The notes under the pieces were generated by a model, which did not search any database, had not been told where the DNA came from, and saw only the letters and a program-made list of their open reading frames with translations. Both the position numbers and the translations under genes were made by a program. Positions 25,162 to 32,676 of a stretch of DNA of 64,000 bases are shown here, in pieces. Position 1 is the stretch's first letter. The number at the start of each line of letters is the position of its first letter. The DNA is taken from the NCBI RefSeq assembly GCF_028206795.1, contig NZ_JAQLFJ010000004.1, forward strand, positions 4,571 to 68,570. The letters are read 5' to 3'. The DNA is from Collinsella aerofaciens (GTDB taxonomy: Bacteria > Actinomycetota > Coriobacteriia > Coriobacteriales > Coriobacteriaceae).

Positions 25162-25902
25162 TTAGGCAAACATGACCTGGTCGAACGTGTAGAAGCCGGG
25201 CTTGCGGGTGACGAGCTTTTGCGCGGCGGCCAGCGCACCGTTGACAAAGATCTGACGGCTCGTGGCGCGATGCGTGAGCGTGACCTCCTCGTCCTGGCCA
25301 AAGAAACTCACCTCGTGCACGCCGGCGACCGTGCCGCCGCGCAGCGAGTGCATGCCGATTTCCTTGGGATCGCGAGCGCCGCACATGCCTTCGCGACCGT
25401 AGACAGGATGATAGCCAGCCTCAGACTCGGCCTCGACCACGGCGTCGAGTAGCAGCTTGGCGGTGCCGCTGGGAGCGTCGACCTTTTGGTTGTGGTGCGT
25501 CTCGACAATCTCGCAGTCAAAGCCGGGCAGCTCGCGTGTGGCCTGTGCTACCAGATGACGCAGGGCTGCGATACCGATGGAGTAATTGCCGGAGTGCATG
25601 ACGCGGACGTTCTGACCAAGCTCGCGCAGGCGGTCCATCTGATCGGGTGTGTAGCCCGTGGTGCCCGAGACCAACGCGGCGCCTGTACGCTCGACATAGG
25701 CGACGACGGCATCGAAGGTCACGACGTTCGAGAAGTCGATGATGACGTCGGCTGCCGGGGCGCTCTCGAGCTCGGACAGGTCAAAACCGATCTGGGCCAC
25801 GATATCAAAAACGGGCTGCCCGGAGGCGTCGGCAATGCCTTCGGCGGTAGTGCGGATGAGCGAGCCCATGCGGCCCGTCCCCATAATGACGGTCTTAATC
25901 AA
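25162..25902 (-). CDS. dapB: 4-hydroxy-tetrahydrodipicolinate reductase
   Basis: A 246-residue NAD(P)H-dependent reductase. 'MIKTVIMGTGRMG' is the dinucleotide loop, 'VETHHNQKVDAPSGTAK' is the DapB catalytic motif, and 'VSGTTGYTPDQM' is the cofactor-side loop. It reduces the DapA product. The start is TTG 25902, supported by GGGAG nine bases upstream and by the normal DapB N terminus; the next in-frame ATG would cut into the cofactor loop. It overlaps the dapA stop by eight bases, so translation is coupled. Confidence 0.88.
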   Translation of the reverse strand: MIKTVIMGTGRMGSLIRTTAEGIADASGQPVFDIVAQIGFDLSELESAPAADVIIDFSNVVTFDAVVAYVERTGAALVSGTTGYTPDQMDRLRELGQNVRVMHSGNYSIGIAALRHLVAQATRELPGFDCEIVETHHNQKVDAPSGTAKLLLDAVVEAESEAGYHPVYGREGMCGARDPKEIGMHSLRGGTVAGVHEVSFFGQDEEVTLTHRATSRQIFVNGALAAAQKLVTRKPGFYTFDQVMFA

Positions 25903-26785
25903 GCAGACCAGCTCCCTTCAGAGCATCGGTAAGTGCGGAACGCGTGTCGTCTGCCATGGGGCACAGCGGCATGCGGTAGTTGGCTTCGATCATACCCATC
26001 TGGGCGAGTGCTTCCTTGACGGGGATGGGGTTGACCTCGCTAAAGAGGGCGTTGATGAGCGGCTGGCCGGCAATCTGGATATCGCGGGCGCGCTCCACGT
26101 CACCGTCCAGATAGGCGCGGCACATGTCGTGCACGAGCTGCGGCTGAATGTCTGCCCACACGCTGATGGTGCCCGAGGCGCCCAGGCTCATGAGCGGTAC
26201 GGTAAGTGCGTCCTCGCCTGAGTACATGCGGAAGTCGTCGGACAGCAGGTGAGCGATCTTGGCCGCGTAGGCGACGTTGCCCGAGGCTTCCTTAATACCC
26301 ATGATGTTGGGGTGCGCGGCCAAGCGCTCTACGTTGCGCTCGCTGATGCCGCAGCCGCAGCGGCCGGGGATGTTGTACAGGATGCAGGGGATATCTACGG
26401 CATCGGCAACGGTCTTAAAGTGCTGGTAGATGCCCTCTTCGTTGGACTTGTTGTAGTAGGGGGTAATGAGCAGCAGGCCGTCGGCGCCCAGGCCCTGATA
26501 GGTGAGCGACTTGGTGAGCATGGTCTGCGTGGAGTTGGAGCCCGAGCCGGCGATGACGGGGACACGGCCTGCAACCTGCTTGACCACCGCGGCGACAACG
26601 GAGTTGTCCTCGTCGTCGGTCATCGTGGCGCTCTCGCCGGTGGTGCCCAGGGTGAGGATGGCGTCGGTACCGTTTTGCAGGTGGAAATCGATAAGGCGCT
26701 CGAGCGCATCGAAGTCGACACTGCCGTCTTTTTTAAACGGCGTCACAAGGGCGACGATTGAGCCCTCGAGATTGCGGATGTCCAT
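25895..26785 (-). CDS. dapA: dihydrodipicolinate synthase from an internal start
   Basis: ATG 26785 inside the fused frame is preceded by GAAGGAG with seven bases of spacing, a better ribosome site than most starts in this window. From here the product is 296 residues, the normal DapA length, beginning 'MDIRNLEGSIVALVTPF'. This suggests that lysA and dapA were separate genes whose intervening stop was lost, and that free DapA is still made. The enzyme condenses pyruvate with aspartate semialdehyde. Confidence 0.75.
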   Translation of the reverse strand: MDIRNLEGSIVALVTPFKKDGSVDFDALERLIDFHLQNGTDAILTLGTTGESATMTDDEDNSVVAAVVKQVAGRVPVIAGSGSNSTQTMLTKSLTYQGLGADGLLLITPYYNKSNEEGIYQHFKTVADAVDIPCILYNIPGRCGCGISERNVERLAAHPNIMGIKEASGNVAYAAKIAHLLSDDFRMYSGEDALTVPLMSLGASGTISVWADIQPQLVHDMCRAYLDGDVERARDIQIAGQPLINALFSEVNPIPVKEALAQMGMIEANYRMPLCPMADDTRSALTDALKGAGLLD

Positions 26786-28204
26786 GTTCTTCTCCTTCGC
26801 TCTCGCGATTTGGATGCGCTTGTTCCATTGGGCGGCGACCGCCAGGCGCTCGTCCTGGGCACGATGGCGGGCAGTATCGGCGCGCGACTTGGCCAGCAGC
26901 TCGCGGCCGCACGGCAGCACGTCGAGCGTGGCAAAGTAATCGCCCGGGCGCTCGGCACGGCGGATAAGGTCGACCGAGCCATCGGGGCGCAGCAGCACCT
27001 CGGCGGAGCGCAGGCGCCCGTTGTAGTTGTAGCCCATGGAGTAGCCATGGGCGCCGGTATCGTGGATCACGAGCAGGTCGCCCATGTCGATATGCGGCAA
27101 CTCGCGATCAATGGCGAACTTGTCGTTGTTCTCGCACAGATTGCCCGTAATGTCGTACGTGTTTGTGACAGGCACCGCGGTCTTGTCGGAGCCACCCGGC
27201 TGGCCCATCACCGTAATGTGGTGGTAGGCGCCATACATGGCAGGGCGGATCAGATCGACGGCGCTTGCGTCGACACCGATATAGTCCTTGTAGATTTGCT
27301 TCTCGTGGATGGCCTTGGTGACCAGGCAGCCGTAGGGGCCCATCATAAAGCGGCCCATCTCGGTGCAGATTGCCACATCGCCCATGCCGGCGGGAACCAG
27401 AATCTCATCGTAGGCTGCATGCACTCCTTCGCCGATGGCATGGATATCGTTGGCCTGCTGCTCGGGCAGGTAGGGGATGCCGACGCCGCCGGACAGATTG
27501 ATAAAGGCGACGTGTGCGCCGGTCTCGCGCTCCAGGCGCACGGCAAGCTCAAAGAGGATGCGCGCGAGCTTGGGGTAGTAGTCGTTGGTGACGGTGTTGC
27601 TGGCAAGGAATGCGTGGATGCCAAAGTTTTCGCCGCCCTTGGCCTTGAGCAGGCGGAAGGCCTCAAAGAGCTGCTCGGTGGTCATGCCGTACTTGGAGTC
27701 GCCGGGGTTATCCATGATGCCGTTGGAGAGCTGGAACAGTCCGCCCGGATTAAAGCGGCAGCTGACCGTCTTGGGGATGGGCCCCGCAACGTGCTCAAAG
27801 AACTCGATGTGGCTGATGTCGTCAAAGTTGACGATGGCGCCCAGTTTATCTGCAAGGGCAAAGTCCGCCGCCGGCGTGTCGTTGGACGAGAACATGATGT
27901 CGTGGCCGGTGATACCCAGCGAGCGGGCGATCATGAGCTCGGTATAGCTCGAACAATCGCAGCCGCAGCCGTATTCGTTGAGGATGGAGATGAGCGCCGG
28001 GTTGGGATTGGCTTTGACGGCAAAGTATTCCTTAAAGCCCGGGTTCCATGCGAAGGCGTCGCGCACCTCTTGCATGTTGCGGCGGATGCCCGCCTCGTCG
28101 TATAGATGAAACGGCGTGGGGAACTGCTCGACGATATGCTCGAGCGTCTCCTTGTCCACAAACGGCTGCTTGGCCGCATACGCTTCGCTGGGGATCAATG
28201 CCAT
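25895..28204 (-). CDS. lysA-dapA: LysA-DapA fused open frame (diaminopimelate decarboxylase + dihydrodipicolinate synthase)
   Basis: One uninterrupted 769-codon frame. Residues 1 to about 425 are a fold-type III PLP decarboxylase: PLP Lys in 'YFAVKANPNPALI', Gly loop in 'NLSGGVGIPY', and 'VIHDTGAHGYSMGYNYNGRLR' with the C-terminal ligands. About 45 charged, Ala/Arg-rich residues follow. From residue 474 it is a complete DapA: 'GTTGESATM', Tyr in 'ILYNIPGRCG' and Schiff-base Lys in 'IMGIKEASGN'. No stop codon separates them. LysA is the last and DapA the first dedicated lysine step. A bifunctional protein, free DapA from an internal start, or both may be made. Confidence 0.8.
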   Translation of the reverse strand: MALIPSEAYAAKQPFVDKETLEHIVEQFPTPFHLYDEAGIRRNMQEVRDAFAWNPGFKEYFAVKANPNPALISILNEYGCGCDCSSYTELMIARSLGITGHDIMFSSNDTPAADFALADKLGAIVNFDDISHIEFFEHVAGPIPKTVSCRFNPGGLFQLSNGIMDNPGDSKYGMTTEQLFEAFRLLKAKGGENFGIHAFLASNTVTNDYYPKLARILFELAVRLERETGAHVAFINLSGGVGIPYLPEQQANDIHAIGEGVHAAYDEILVPAGMGDVAICTEMGRFMMGPYGCLVTKAIHEKQIYKDYIGVDASAVDLIRPAMYGAYHHITVMGQPGGSDKTAVPVTNTYDITGNLCENNDKFAIDRELPHIDMGDLLVIHDTGAHGYSMGYNYNGRLRSAEVLLRPDGSVDLIRRAERPGDYFATLDVLPCGRELLAKSRADTARHRAQDERLAVAAQWNKRIQIARAKEKNMDIRNLEGSIVALVTPFKKDGSVDFDALERLIDFHLQNGTDAILTLGTTGESATMTDDEDNSVVAAVVKQVAGRVPVIAGSGSNSTQTMLTKSLTYQGLGADGLLLITPYYNKSNEEGIYQHFKTVADAVDIPCILYNIPGRCGCGISERNVERLAAHPNIMGIKEASGNVAYAAKIAHLLSDDFRMYSGEDALTVPLMSLGASGTISVWADIQPQLVHDMCRAYLDGDVERARDIQIAGQPLINALFSEVNPIPVKEALAQMGMIEANYRMPLCPMADDTRSALTDALKGAGLLD

Positions 28205-28274
28205 GTCCCGTAAACCTCGCTATCCAGACGGCGCCATCTGCGCATCGAATCCGCATAGCGTGGACCCAATGTCC

Positions 28275-28434
28275 GGATAGCGCTCCCGCATTGCTGCAGA
28301 CAGTCCTGCGGGTGTTTCCCGCAGGCCCACCAGGTTGTTCGTGCCCGAAAAACCCAGTTCGGCGGGTTTCACCTCCCCGCGGGGTCAAAGTCTGCCGACT
28401 CGCCCGCGGCTCATCGTGCCCGCGCCTCTATCAA
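28275..28434 (-). promoter_or_regulatory. lysine riboswitch (L box) upstream of lysA
   Basis: On the minus strand the leader opens with GATAGAGGCGCG, continues with GGGGAGGTG...CGCCGAA and GGACTGTC, and closes with GGGAGCGCTATC. These are the conserved blocks of the lysine aptamer in order, and GATAG/CTATC form P1. It begins about five bases after the predicted transcription start. The downstream expression platform contains further CGCTAT and GGATAGCG segments close to the lysA ribosome site (about 28216-28226), which can pair with the 3' strand of P1. Control is therefore probably translational; no U-tract terminator is visible. Confidence 0.88.
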
Positions 28435-28443
28435 GTGGTAACG

Positions 28444-28472
28444 ACCCTACCACGTTGCACTTTACCAAACAA
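28444..28472 (-). promoter_or_regulatory. promoter of the lysine operon
   Basis: On the minus strand TTGTTT (28472-28467) and TAGGGT (28449-28444) have a 17-base spacer, placing the start at about 28437, just before the riboswitch P1 stem. Confidence 0.5.
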
Positions 28473-28584
28473 GAGTATTCGTATATAACGTTTAAAAAAT
28501 GCAGGGATATGCTAGAAACAAGGGTGCGGCAATCTTGCGGCACAATAAGACGGTAACTGGCGCGCACCTATGAAAGGAACCTTT

Positions 28585-29772
28585 ATGACCGAGCTCCAAG
28601 AACTCCGTCGCTATCGCCGCGATCTCCATCGCATTCCGGAGCTCGACTTCGATCTTCCGCAAACCATCGCCTATATCGAGGGCGTGCTCGCCCCGCTCGC
28701 CTGCGAGGTGACCCATCCGTGTCCCAGCTGCGTCTGCGCTTTCTTCGATGCCGGCACGGGCGCCGCGCATGCCACGGCGATTCGCGCCGACATGGACGCC
28801 CTGCCCATCGCGGAGGCAACGGGCGCGGCCTTTGCCTCGACGCATCCCGGTAAGATGCATGCGTGCGGTCACGACGGTCACATGGCCATGGCTCTCGCGG
28901 TGGCGACTTTTGTCGACCGAGCGATTCGTGAGCAGCCGGGCGCCATCAAGCGCAACGTGCTCTTTGTGTTTCAGCCGGCCGAGGAAACGACCGGTGGCGC
29001 CAAGACGGTGTGTGAGAGCGGCGTATTCGAGCGCTACGGGGCGGATCGCATCTTTGGCTTCCACGTATGGCCCGATTTGCCCGCCGGCACGTTGGCGAGC
29101 TGTTCCGGTCCGCTGCTAGCGCGTTCGAGCGAGACGCATGTGCACATTCACGGGATGAGCATCCATATCGCCAAGACCTATGGCGTACCGGTCGAGGAGT
29201 CGCACGATGCCGCATTGGCGGCAGCGAAGTTTTTGGTTGCTGAGCGCGAGCTGATGGACGAGTTGGGCGCCGACGAGCCCTGTATCGGTAAGTTTGGTCT
29301 GCTGCGGGCCGGTTCGGTTTGCAACGCGGTGGCGGGGGAGGCCCATGTGGCCGGAAGCCTGCGTGTGTTTACGGACGACATGTTCGACCGTGCACGCGAG
29401 GGTGTGTGCCGCGTGCTTGATGAGGCATGCGCTGCAACGGGCTGCACGTACGATCTCGACTTTGCCGAGGGCTATCCACCGGTCGATAACGACCCTGAGT
29501 TGTTTGCCCGAATCGCGCCCGCTCTGCCCGAATTGCAGCTCGTGGACGAGCCGCTGCTAATCGCCGAGGATTTCGCGTTCTATCAGCGGCATCTGCCGGG
29601 CGTGTTCTTCTTGCTGGGCACGGGCGTGCCAGAGGGGCAAGACAACCCGAGCGATTCGGATGGCTGTCCCGCCTATGCTACAAGCGCCCTGCATACCGAT
29701 AGCATGCTCTTCGACGAGGAAATCCTACTCAAAGGCCTCGATGCCTACAAACGATTGCTTGGCTTGGAGTGA
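28585..29772 (+). CDS. M20 amidohydrolase, probable N-acetyldiaminopimelate deacetylase
   Basis: A 395-residue M20D peptidase-family enzyme. Metal ligands appear in 'KMHACGHDGHMAMAL' and 'VFQPAEETTGGAK', plus Glu/His near the C terminus ('LLIAEDFAFYQRH', 'SALHTDSM'). The N terminus 'LRRYRRDLHRIPELDFD' follows B. subtilis YkuR, an N-acetyl-diaminopimelate deacetylase. It is divergent from the dap operon that encodes DapH, so this function fits the pathway. Hippurate- or indole-acetyl-amino-acid hydrolase activity is the alternative. The start at 28585 is set by AAAGGA; the ATG at 28570 overlaps that site. Confidence 0.75.
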   Translation: MTELQELRRYRRDLHRIPELDFDLPQTIAYIEGVLAPLACEVTHPCPSCVCAFFDAGTGAAHATAIRADMDALPIAEATGAAFASTHPGKMHACGHDGHMAMALAVATFVDRAIREQPGAIKRNVLFVFQPAEETTGGAKTVCESGVFERYGADRIFGFHVWPDLPAGTLASCSGPLLARSSETHVHIHGMSIHIAKTYGVPVEESHDAALAAAKFLVAERELMDELGADEPCIGKFGLLRAGSVCNAVAGEAHVAGSLRVFTDDMFDRAREGVCRVLDEACAATGCTYDLDFAEGYPPVDNDPELFARIAPALPELQLVDEPLLIAEDFAFYQRHLPGVFFLLGTGVPEGQDNPSDSDGCPAYATSALHTDSMLFDEEILLKGLDAYKRLLGLE

Positions 29773-29774
29773 CG

Positions 29775-30098
29775 ATGGAGCGACGCCGACAGTCTGCCGT
29801 GTATAGTCCTGGTGGGTGTGGGTGCGGCTTGCTGCTGCTCCCGGTTATTGCTGTGAGCATTGGCGTGATGTTTGCGCTTGCTGGGCTGGCTGCGGCGGCA
29901 CTCGTACTGTTTATCACTGCCATCGGCGTGACGATTTGGCTCTGCCGCAATCGCGAGCAACGCCGTGCCGACGGTAAAACCAATGTCGGCTGGGTCATCT
30001 TTCTAATCATTGCGTACCTGCTGAGTGTCAGCTACCTTGTTTTCTTTGTCCTGTTGATGATCAGTGCCTTTACCGGGGAATCCGTCACGGTGGGTTGA
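29775..30098 (+). CDS. small membrane protein
   Basis: A 107-residue protein with two or three hydrophobic helices ('LLLLPVIAVSIGVMFALAG', 'ALVLFITAIGVTIWLC' and 'VIFLIIAYLLSVSYLVFFVLL'). The N terminus is basic, so it is probably a cytoplasmic-side start. GGAG lies five bases before ATG 29775; GTG 29769, overlapping the upstream stop, is an alternative. It is translationally close to the M20 gene. No family recognised. Confidence 0.6.
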   Translation: MERRRQSAVYSPGGCGCGLLLLPVIAVSIGVMFALAGLAAAALVLFITAIGVTIWLCRNREQRRADGKTNVGWVIFLIIAYLLSVSYLVFFVLLMISAFTGESVTVG

Positions 30099-30202
30099 TC
30101 ACCACTGGCAGACGGTCGCGCAAAGTGCGTTTGCTCGGCGCTTGGACAACTGCATTGGCCGTTTACCGCAACCTTAGCTCTCAGCTAATGAATTCAAGTT
30201 CA

Positions 30203-30256
30203 ATCCTTCCTACGATGTGCTGTGTGCCGGCACGGTAGCCGGATCGTAGGAAGGAT
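30203..30256 (+). promoter_or_regulatory. 14-bp stem that sequesters a ribosome binding site
   Basis: ATCCTTCCTACGAT (30203-30216) is perfectly complementary to ATCGTAGGAAGGAT (30243-30256). An inner CCGGC/GCCGG pair extends it. The right arm contains AGGAAGGA, the ribosome site of the gene starting at 30262. Translation should need unfolding of this stem. Confidence 0.65.
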
Positions 30257-30261
30257 GAATA

Positions 30262-30705
30262 ATGGCAAAAGAGGGAAAGAAGCCGATCGGCAAGATTGTC
30301 CTAGGCATCATCGTGGTGCTGGTTATCGTCGGTGCCGTGGGCTCTATGGGCGGCAACTCAACCGATTCGTCTGCGAGCGATTCGGCAAAACCTGCCGAGA
30401 TGACACAGCAGGCTGAGGAGCAAAAAGAACCGCAAGAACCGTATACCATTGCTGACGAGGCTGAAGACACTTCCAATCAGTTTACCTATAAGATCACGGG
30501 CACGCTGACCAATAACACGGACAAGGAAAAGAGCTACATTCAGATTGAGTATGTTCTGTATGATGCCGATGGCAACCAGGTTGGAACGGCTCTTGCAAAC
30601 ACCAATCATCTGAAGGCGGGCGGCTCCTGGAAGTTCGAGGCGCTGGGTACGGTGTCTCCCGACCAGGTTGCTAGCTGGGAGCGTTCGGACGTAAGCGGTT
30701 TCTAG
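30262..30705 (+). CDS. FxLYD-domain membrane-anchored protein
   Basis: A 147-residue protein. A short basic start is followed by one membrane helix ('IVLGIIVVLVIVGAVGSM'), a Ser/Glu-rich linker and a C-terminal FxLYD-type beta domain ('YKITGTLTNNTDKEKSYIQIEYVLYDADGNQVG', split here by strands) ending 'WKFEALGTVSPDQV'. Such domains occur in secreted or tethered proteins of Gram-positives; their ligand is unknown. There is no lipobox Cys after the helix, so it is probably a membrane-anchored rather than lipid-anchored protein. Its ribosome site lies in a strong hairpin. Confidence 0.7.
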   Translation: MAKEGKKPIGKIVLGIIVVLVIVGAVGSMGGNSTDSSASDSAKPAEMTQQAEEQKEPQEPYTIADEAEDTSNQFTYKITGTLTNNTDKEKSYIQIEYVLYDADGNQVGTALANTNHLKAGGSWKFEALGTVSPDQVASWERSDVSGF

Positions 30706-30737
30706 CATGTTGCATGCACTGGGGGAGGTGAAGTCGT

Positions 30738-31160
30738 ATGCCCGATAAAAAGCTGACCGAGGAGTTGCTCAACGAGCTTCTCGATGCGCCGAACATCGAT
30801 GGCTATATCAGGGAGCACGACTTTGCCGCCCCGTCGCTTTCGGACTATCTGAAGCAGCTGCTGCAGGAAAAGGGCTTGGAGCGTTCGCGCGTGGTTCGTA
30901 TGGCCGATCTCAATGAGACCTTTGGCTATCAGATCTTTACTGGTGCGCGTCACCCGAGTCGCAATAAGGTGCTGCAGATTGCCTTTGCGATGGCGCTGAC
31001 GCTCAAAGAGACCAACCGTGCGCTGACGGCTGCCGGGGTAAGCGTCCTTAACTGCAAGGATCGCCGTGATGCGATTATCATCTTTTGCATCGATCGCGGG
31101 TGTAGCCTCCAAAAGGTCAACGAGGAGCTGTATCGCTTTGGCGAGGAGACGGTGAGTTAG
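30738..31160 (+). CDS. HTH (XRE-like) protein paired with a Ser/Thr kinase
   Basis: A 140-residue cytoplasmic protein. Residues 30-90 ('LSDYLKQLLQEKGLERSRVVRMADLNETFGYQIFTG', given here only as landmarks) have the spacing of an XRE-type helix-turn-helix, followed by 'PSRNKVLQIAFAMALTLKETNRAL'. The remaining helical segment has 'DAIIIFCIDRGCSL'. GGGAGG precedes ATG 30738. The gene is about 100 bases upstream of a membrane Ser/Thr kinase gene, and the pair may form a signalling unit in which the kinase phosphorylates the regulator. That link is inferred from adjacency only. Confidence 0.65.
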   Translation: MPDKKLTEELLNELLDAPNIDGYIREHDFAAPSLSDYLKQLLQEKGLERSRVVRMADLNETFGYQIFTGARHPSRNKVLQIAFAMALTLKETNRALTAAGVSVLNCKDRRDAIIIFCIDRGCSLQKVNEELYRFGEETVS

Positions 31161-31258
31161 CGGCTGATATCTGAGCCGGCGGAGCTGCCGAACAACGATG
31201 CAAACGAACGGGGCGCGGATGCCATGGGGTGTCTGCGCCCTGCGCTATGATGGAGGCT

Positions 31259-32638
31259 ATGGATACTCAGACCCCAACATATCCCGATGACGAGCTGACC
31301 GCAGCGCTTGCCGAGCACCTGGCGTCGCTCGATCGCGACGACAGCTATCGCGTGGAGCGTGTACTTAAGCGCTCGTCCGTTGAAACAACTGAGCTCGTGT
31401 ACTTTGAAGGAACCGGCGGTGGTTCGCTCGGCCCCTTTGTCCGTAAACGCATCGATGCTTCGGCTCAAATCGGCGGGGCATACGAGCGTCTGTTTGCCGC
31501 TCAACGGGCGGGCAGGCGTTTTGAGCACCTGCCCAGAATCGTCGATTGCCGTCGTGTGGGCGACGAGCTTAACGTGGTTATGGAATATATCGAAGGAGAG
31601 ACGCTCGGGGTGCTGGTGGACCGTCTGGGAGCCACCCCCGATTATGCATGTGAATTGTATCCTGCCCTTTGCGACGCCGTGGGCGAGCTCCATGCCGGTT
31701 TTGCAATGGCGGGGGAGACGTCGGCGCCGGTGATCCATCGCGACCTCAAGCCATCGAATATCATCGTGACAGGTGCGAGCCGTACGCTCGATGAGGGCCT
31801 GACGTTTTCATCGCTGGTGATTATCGACTTGGGGATCGCGCGCGTATGGCGCGATGGCGCCGATGCCGACACCGTCAAGTTTGGCACGCGACCCTATGCG
31901 CCGCCCGAGCAGTATGGGTTTGGGCAGACGAGTGTGCGCAGCGACGTCTACGCACTTGGCGCCCTGTTGTTCTTCTGCTTGACGGGAATCGACCCTAAAC
32001 CAGGGCTCGACATGCGCGAGCAATGCGAGGCGCGTGGCATTCCCACTCCACTTGCCGATGTCATCTGCATGTCGATGGCGCTCGACCCGGCTAAGCGTTT
32101 TGCGAGTGCGGAAGCGTTGGGACGGGCTACGCGCGCGGCATACGATCTGAGTCGCCCCGTGCGGCCTCCTGCGCCTGCGCCTGTCCGTACTCCGGCCTCG
32201 GAGACGGTGTTGACGCCCCAAGGGCTCCAGAACCCCGCAGGGCTTCCTAGGCCTGCCGCCTCCGCTGCATGCGGTCTGCTCTCTCGCGTTCCGGAGTCTC
32301 TGGGGCGCATTTGGAATACGCTTGTCTGCTTCTCGCTACTTGTGTTCTTTGCCGGAAGTCACTTTGCCGTCTTTCACCCCACGGGAGCAAACCAAAGCTA
32401 CCCGACGTGGCTTCTCATAATCGAGTATTTTTTCTTTGTCGATGGCCTTATGGTGCTTATGCATTTTGCGCTGCTCGATAAGCGCCGTCTTCGTCGGCGA
32501 TTCGCACTGCTTGACAGCTATCGCGGCAAGAAACTCGCGAAACTCTGGCTCAAGGCATTGGGTGTGCTGCTCCTATGTATGATCGTCATAGTCGCGGTTG
32601 CCAATGCGACCGGCGTCGTCGATACCTCCGCTACCTAA
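31259..32638 (+). CDS. membrane-anchored Ser/Thr protein kinase (Hanks type)
   Basis: About 459 residues. The kinase domain shows a likely nucleotide-binding Lys in 'FVRKRID', the catalytic loop 'VIHRDLKPSNIIV', a DLG variant of the DFG motif in 'VIIDLGIARVW', and 'FGTRPYAPPEQYGF' for the APE region. After a Pro-rich linker there are three membrane helices ('TLVCFSLLVFFAGSHFAVF', 'LLIIEYFFFVDGLMVLMHF' and 'LGVLLLCMIVIVAVANA'). There are no PASTA repeats, unlike PknB/StkP. The start is uncertain among ATG 31247, 31250 and 31259. A bidirectional terminator follows. Confidence 0.8.
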   Translation: MDTQTPTYPDDELTAALAEHLASLDRDDSYRVERVLKRSSVETTELVYFEGTGGGSLGPFVRKRIDASAQIGGAYERLFAAQRAGRRFEHLPRIVDCRRVGDELNVVMEYIEGETLGVLVDRLGATPDYACELYPALCDAVGELHAGFAMAGETSAPVIHRDLKPSNIIVTGASRTLDEGLTFSSLVIIDLGIARVWRDGADADTVKFGTRPYAPPEQYGFGQTSVRSDVYALGALLFFCLTGIDPKPGLDMREQCEARGIPTPLADVICMSMALDPAKRFASAEALGRATRAAYDLSRPVRPPAPAPVRTPASETVLTPQGLQNPAGLPRPAASAACGLLSRVPESLGRIWNTLVCFSLLVFFAGSHFAVFHPTGANQSYPTWLLIIEYFFFVDGLMVLMHFALLDKRRLRRRFALLDSYRGKKLAKLWLKALGVLLLCMIVIVAVANATGVVDTSAT

Positions 32639-32643
32639 AAGAA

Positions 32644-32666
32644 AAAGGGCCCCATTGGGGCCCTTT
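32644..32666. terminator. bidirectional terminator between convergent genes
   Basis: AAAGGGCCCC pairs with GGGGCCCTTT around ATT, serving the kinase gene (+) and the secreted protein gene (-). Confidence 0.75.
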
Positions 32667-32676
32667 GCAGTTGCAC

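Noticed and set aside
26810..28105. A 431-codon plus-strand frame opposite lysA
   Set aside because: A codon-bias shadow; the minus strand carries all LysA motifs.
28275..28434. T-box leader instead of a riboswitch
   Set aside because: No T-box consensus (AGGGTGG type) or terminator is seen, while all lysine aptamer blocks are present in order.
30222..30416. Plus-strand small frame across the FxLYD start
   Set aside because: It begins within the hairpin loop without a ribosome site and runs out of frame with the membrane helix.
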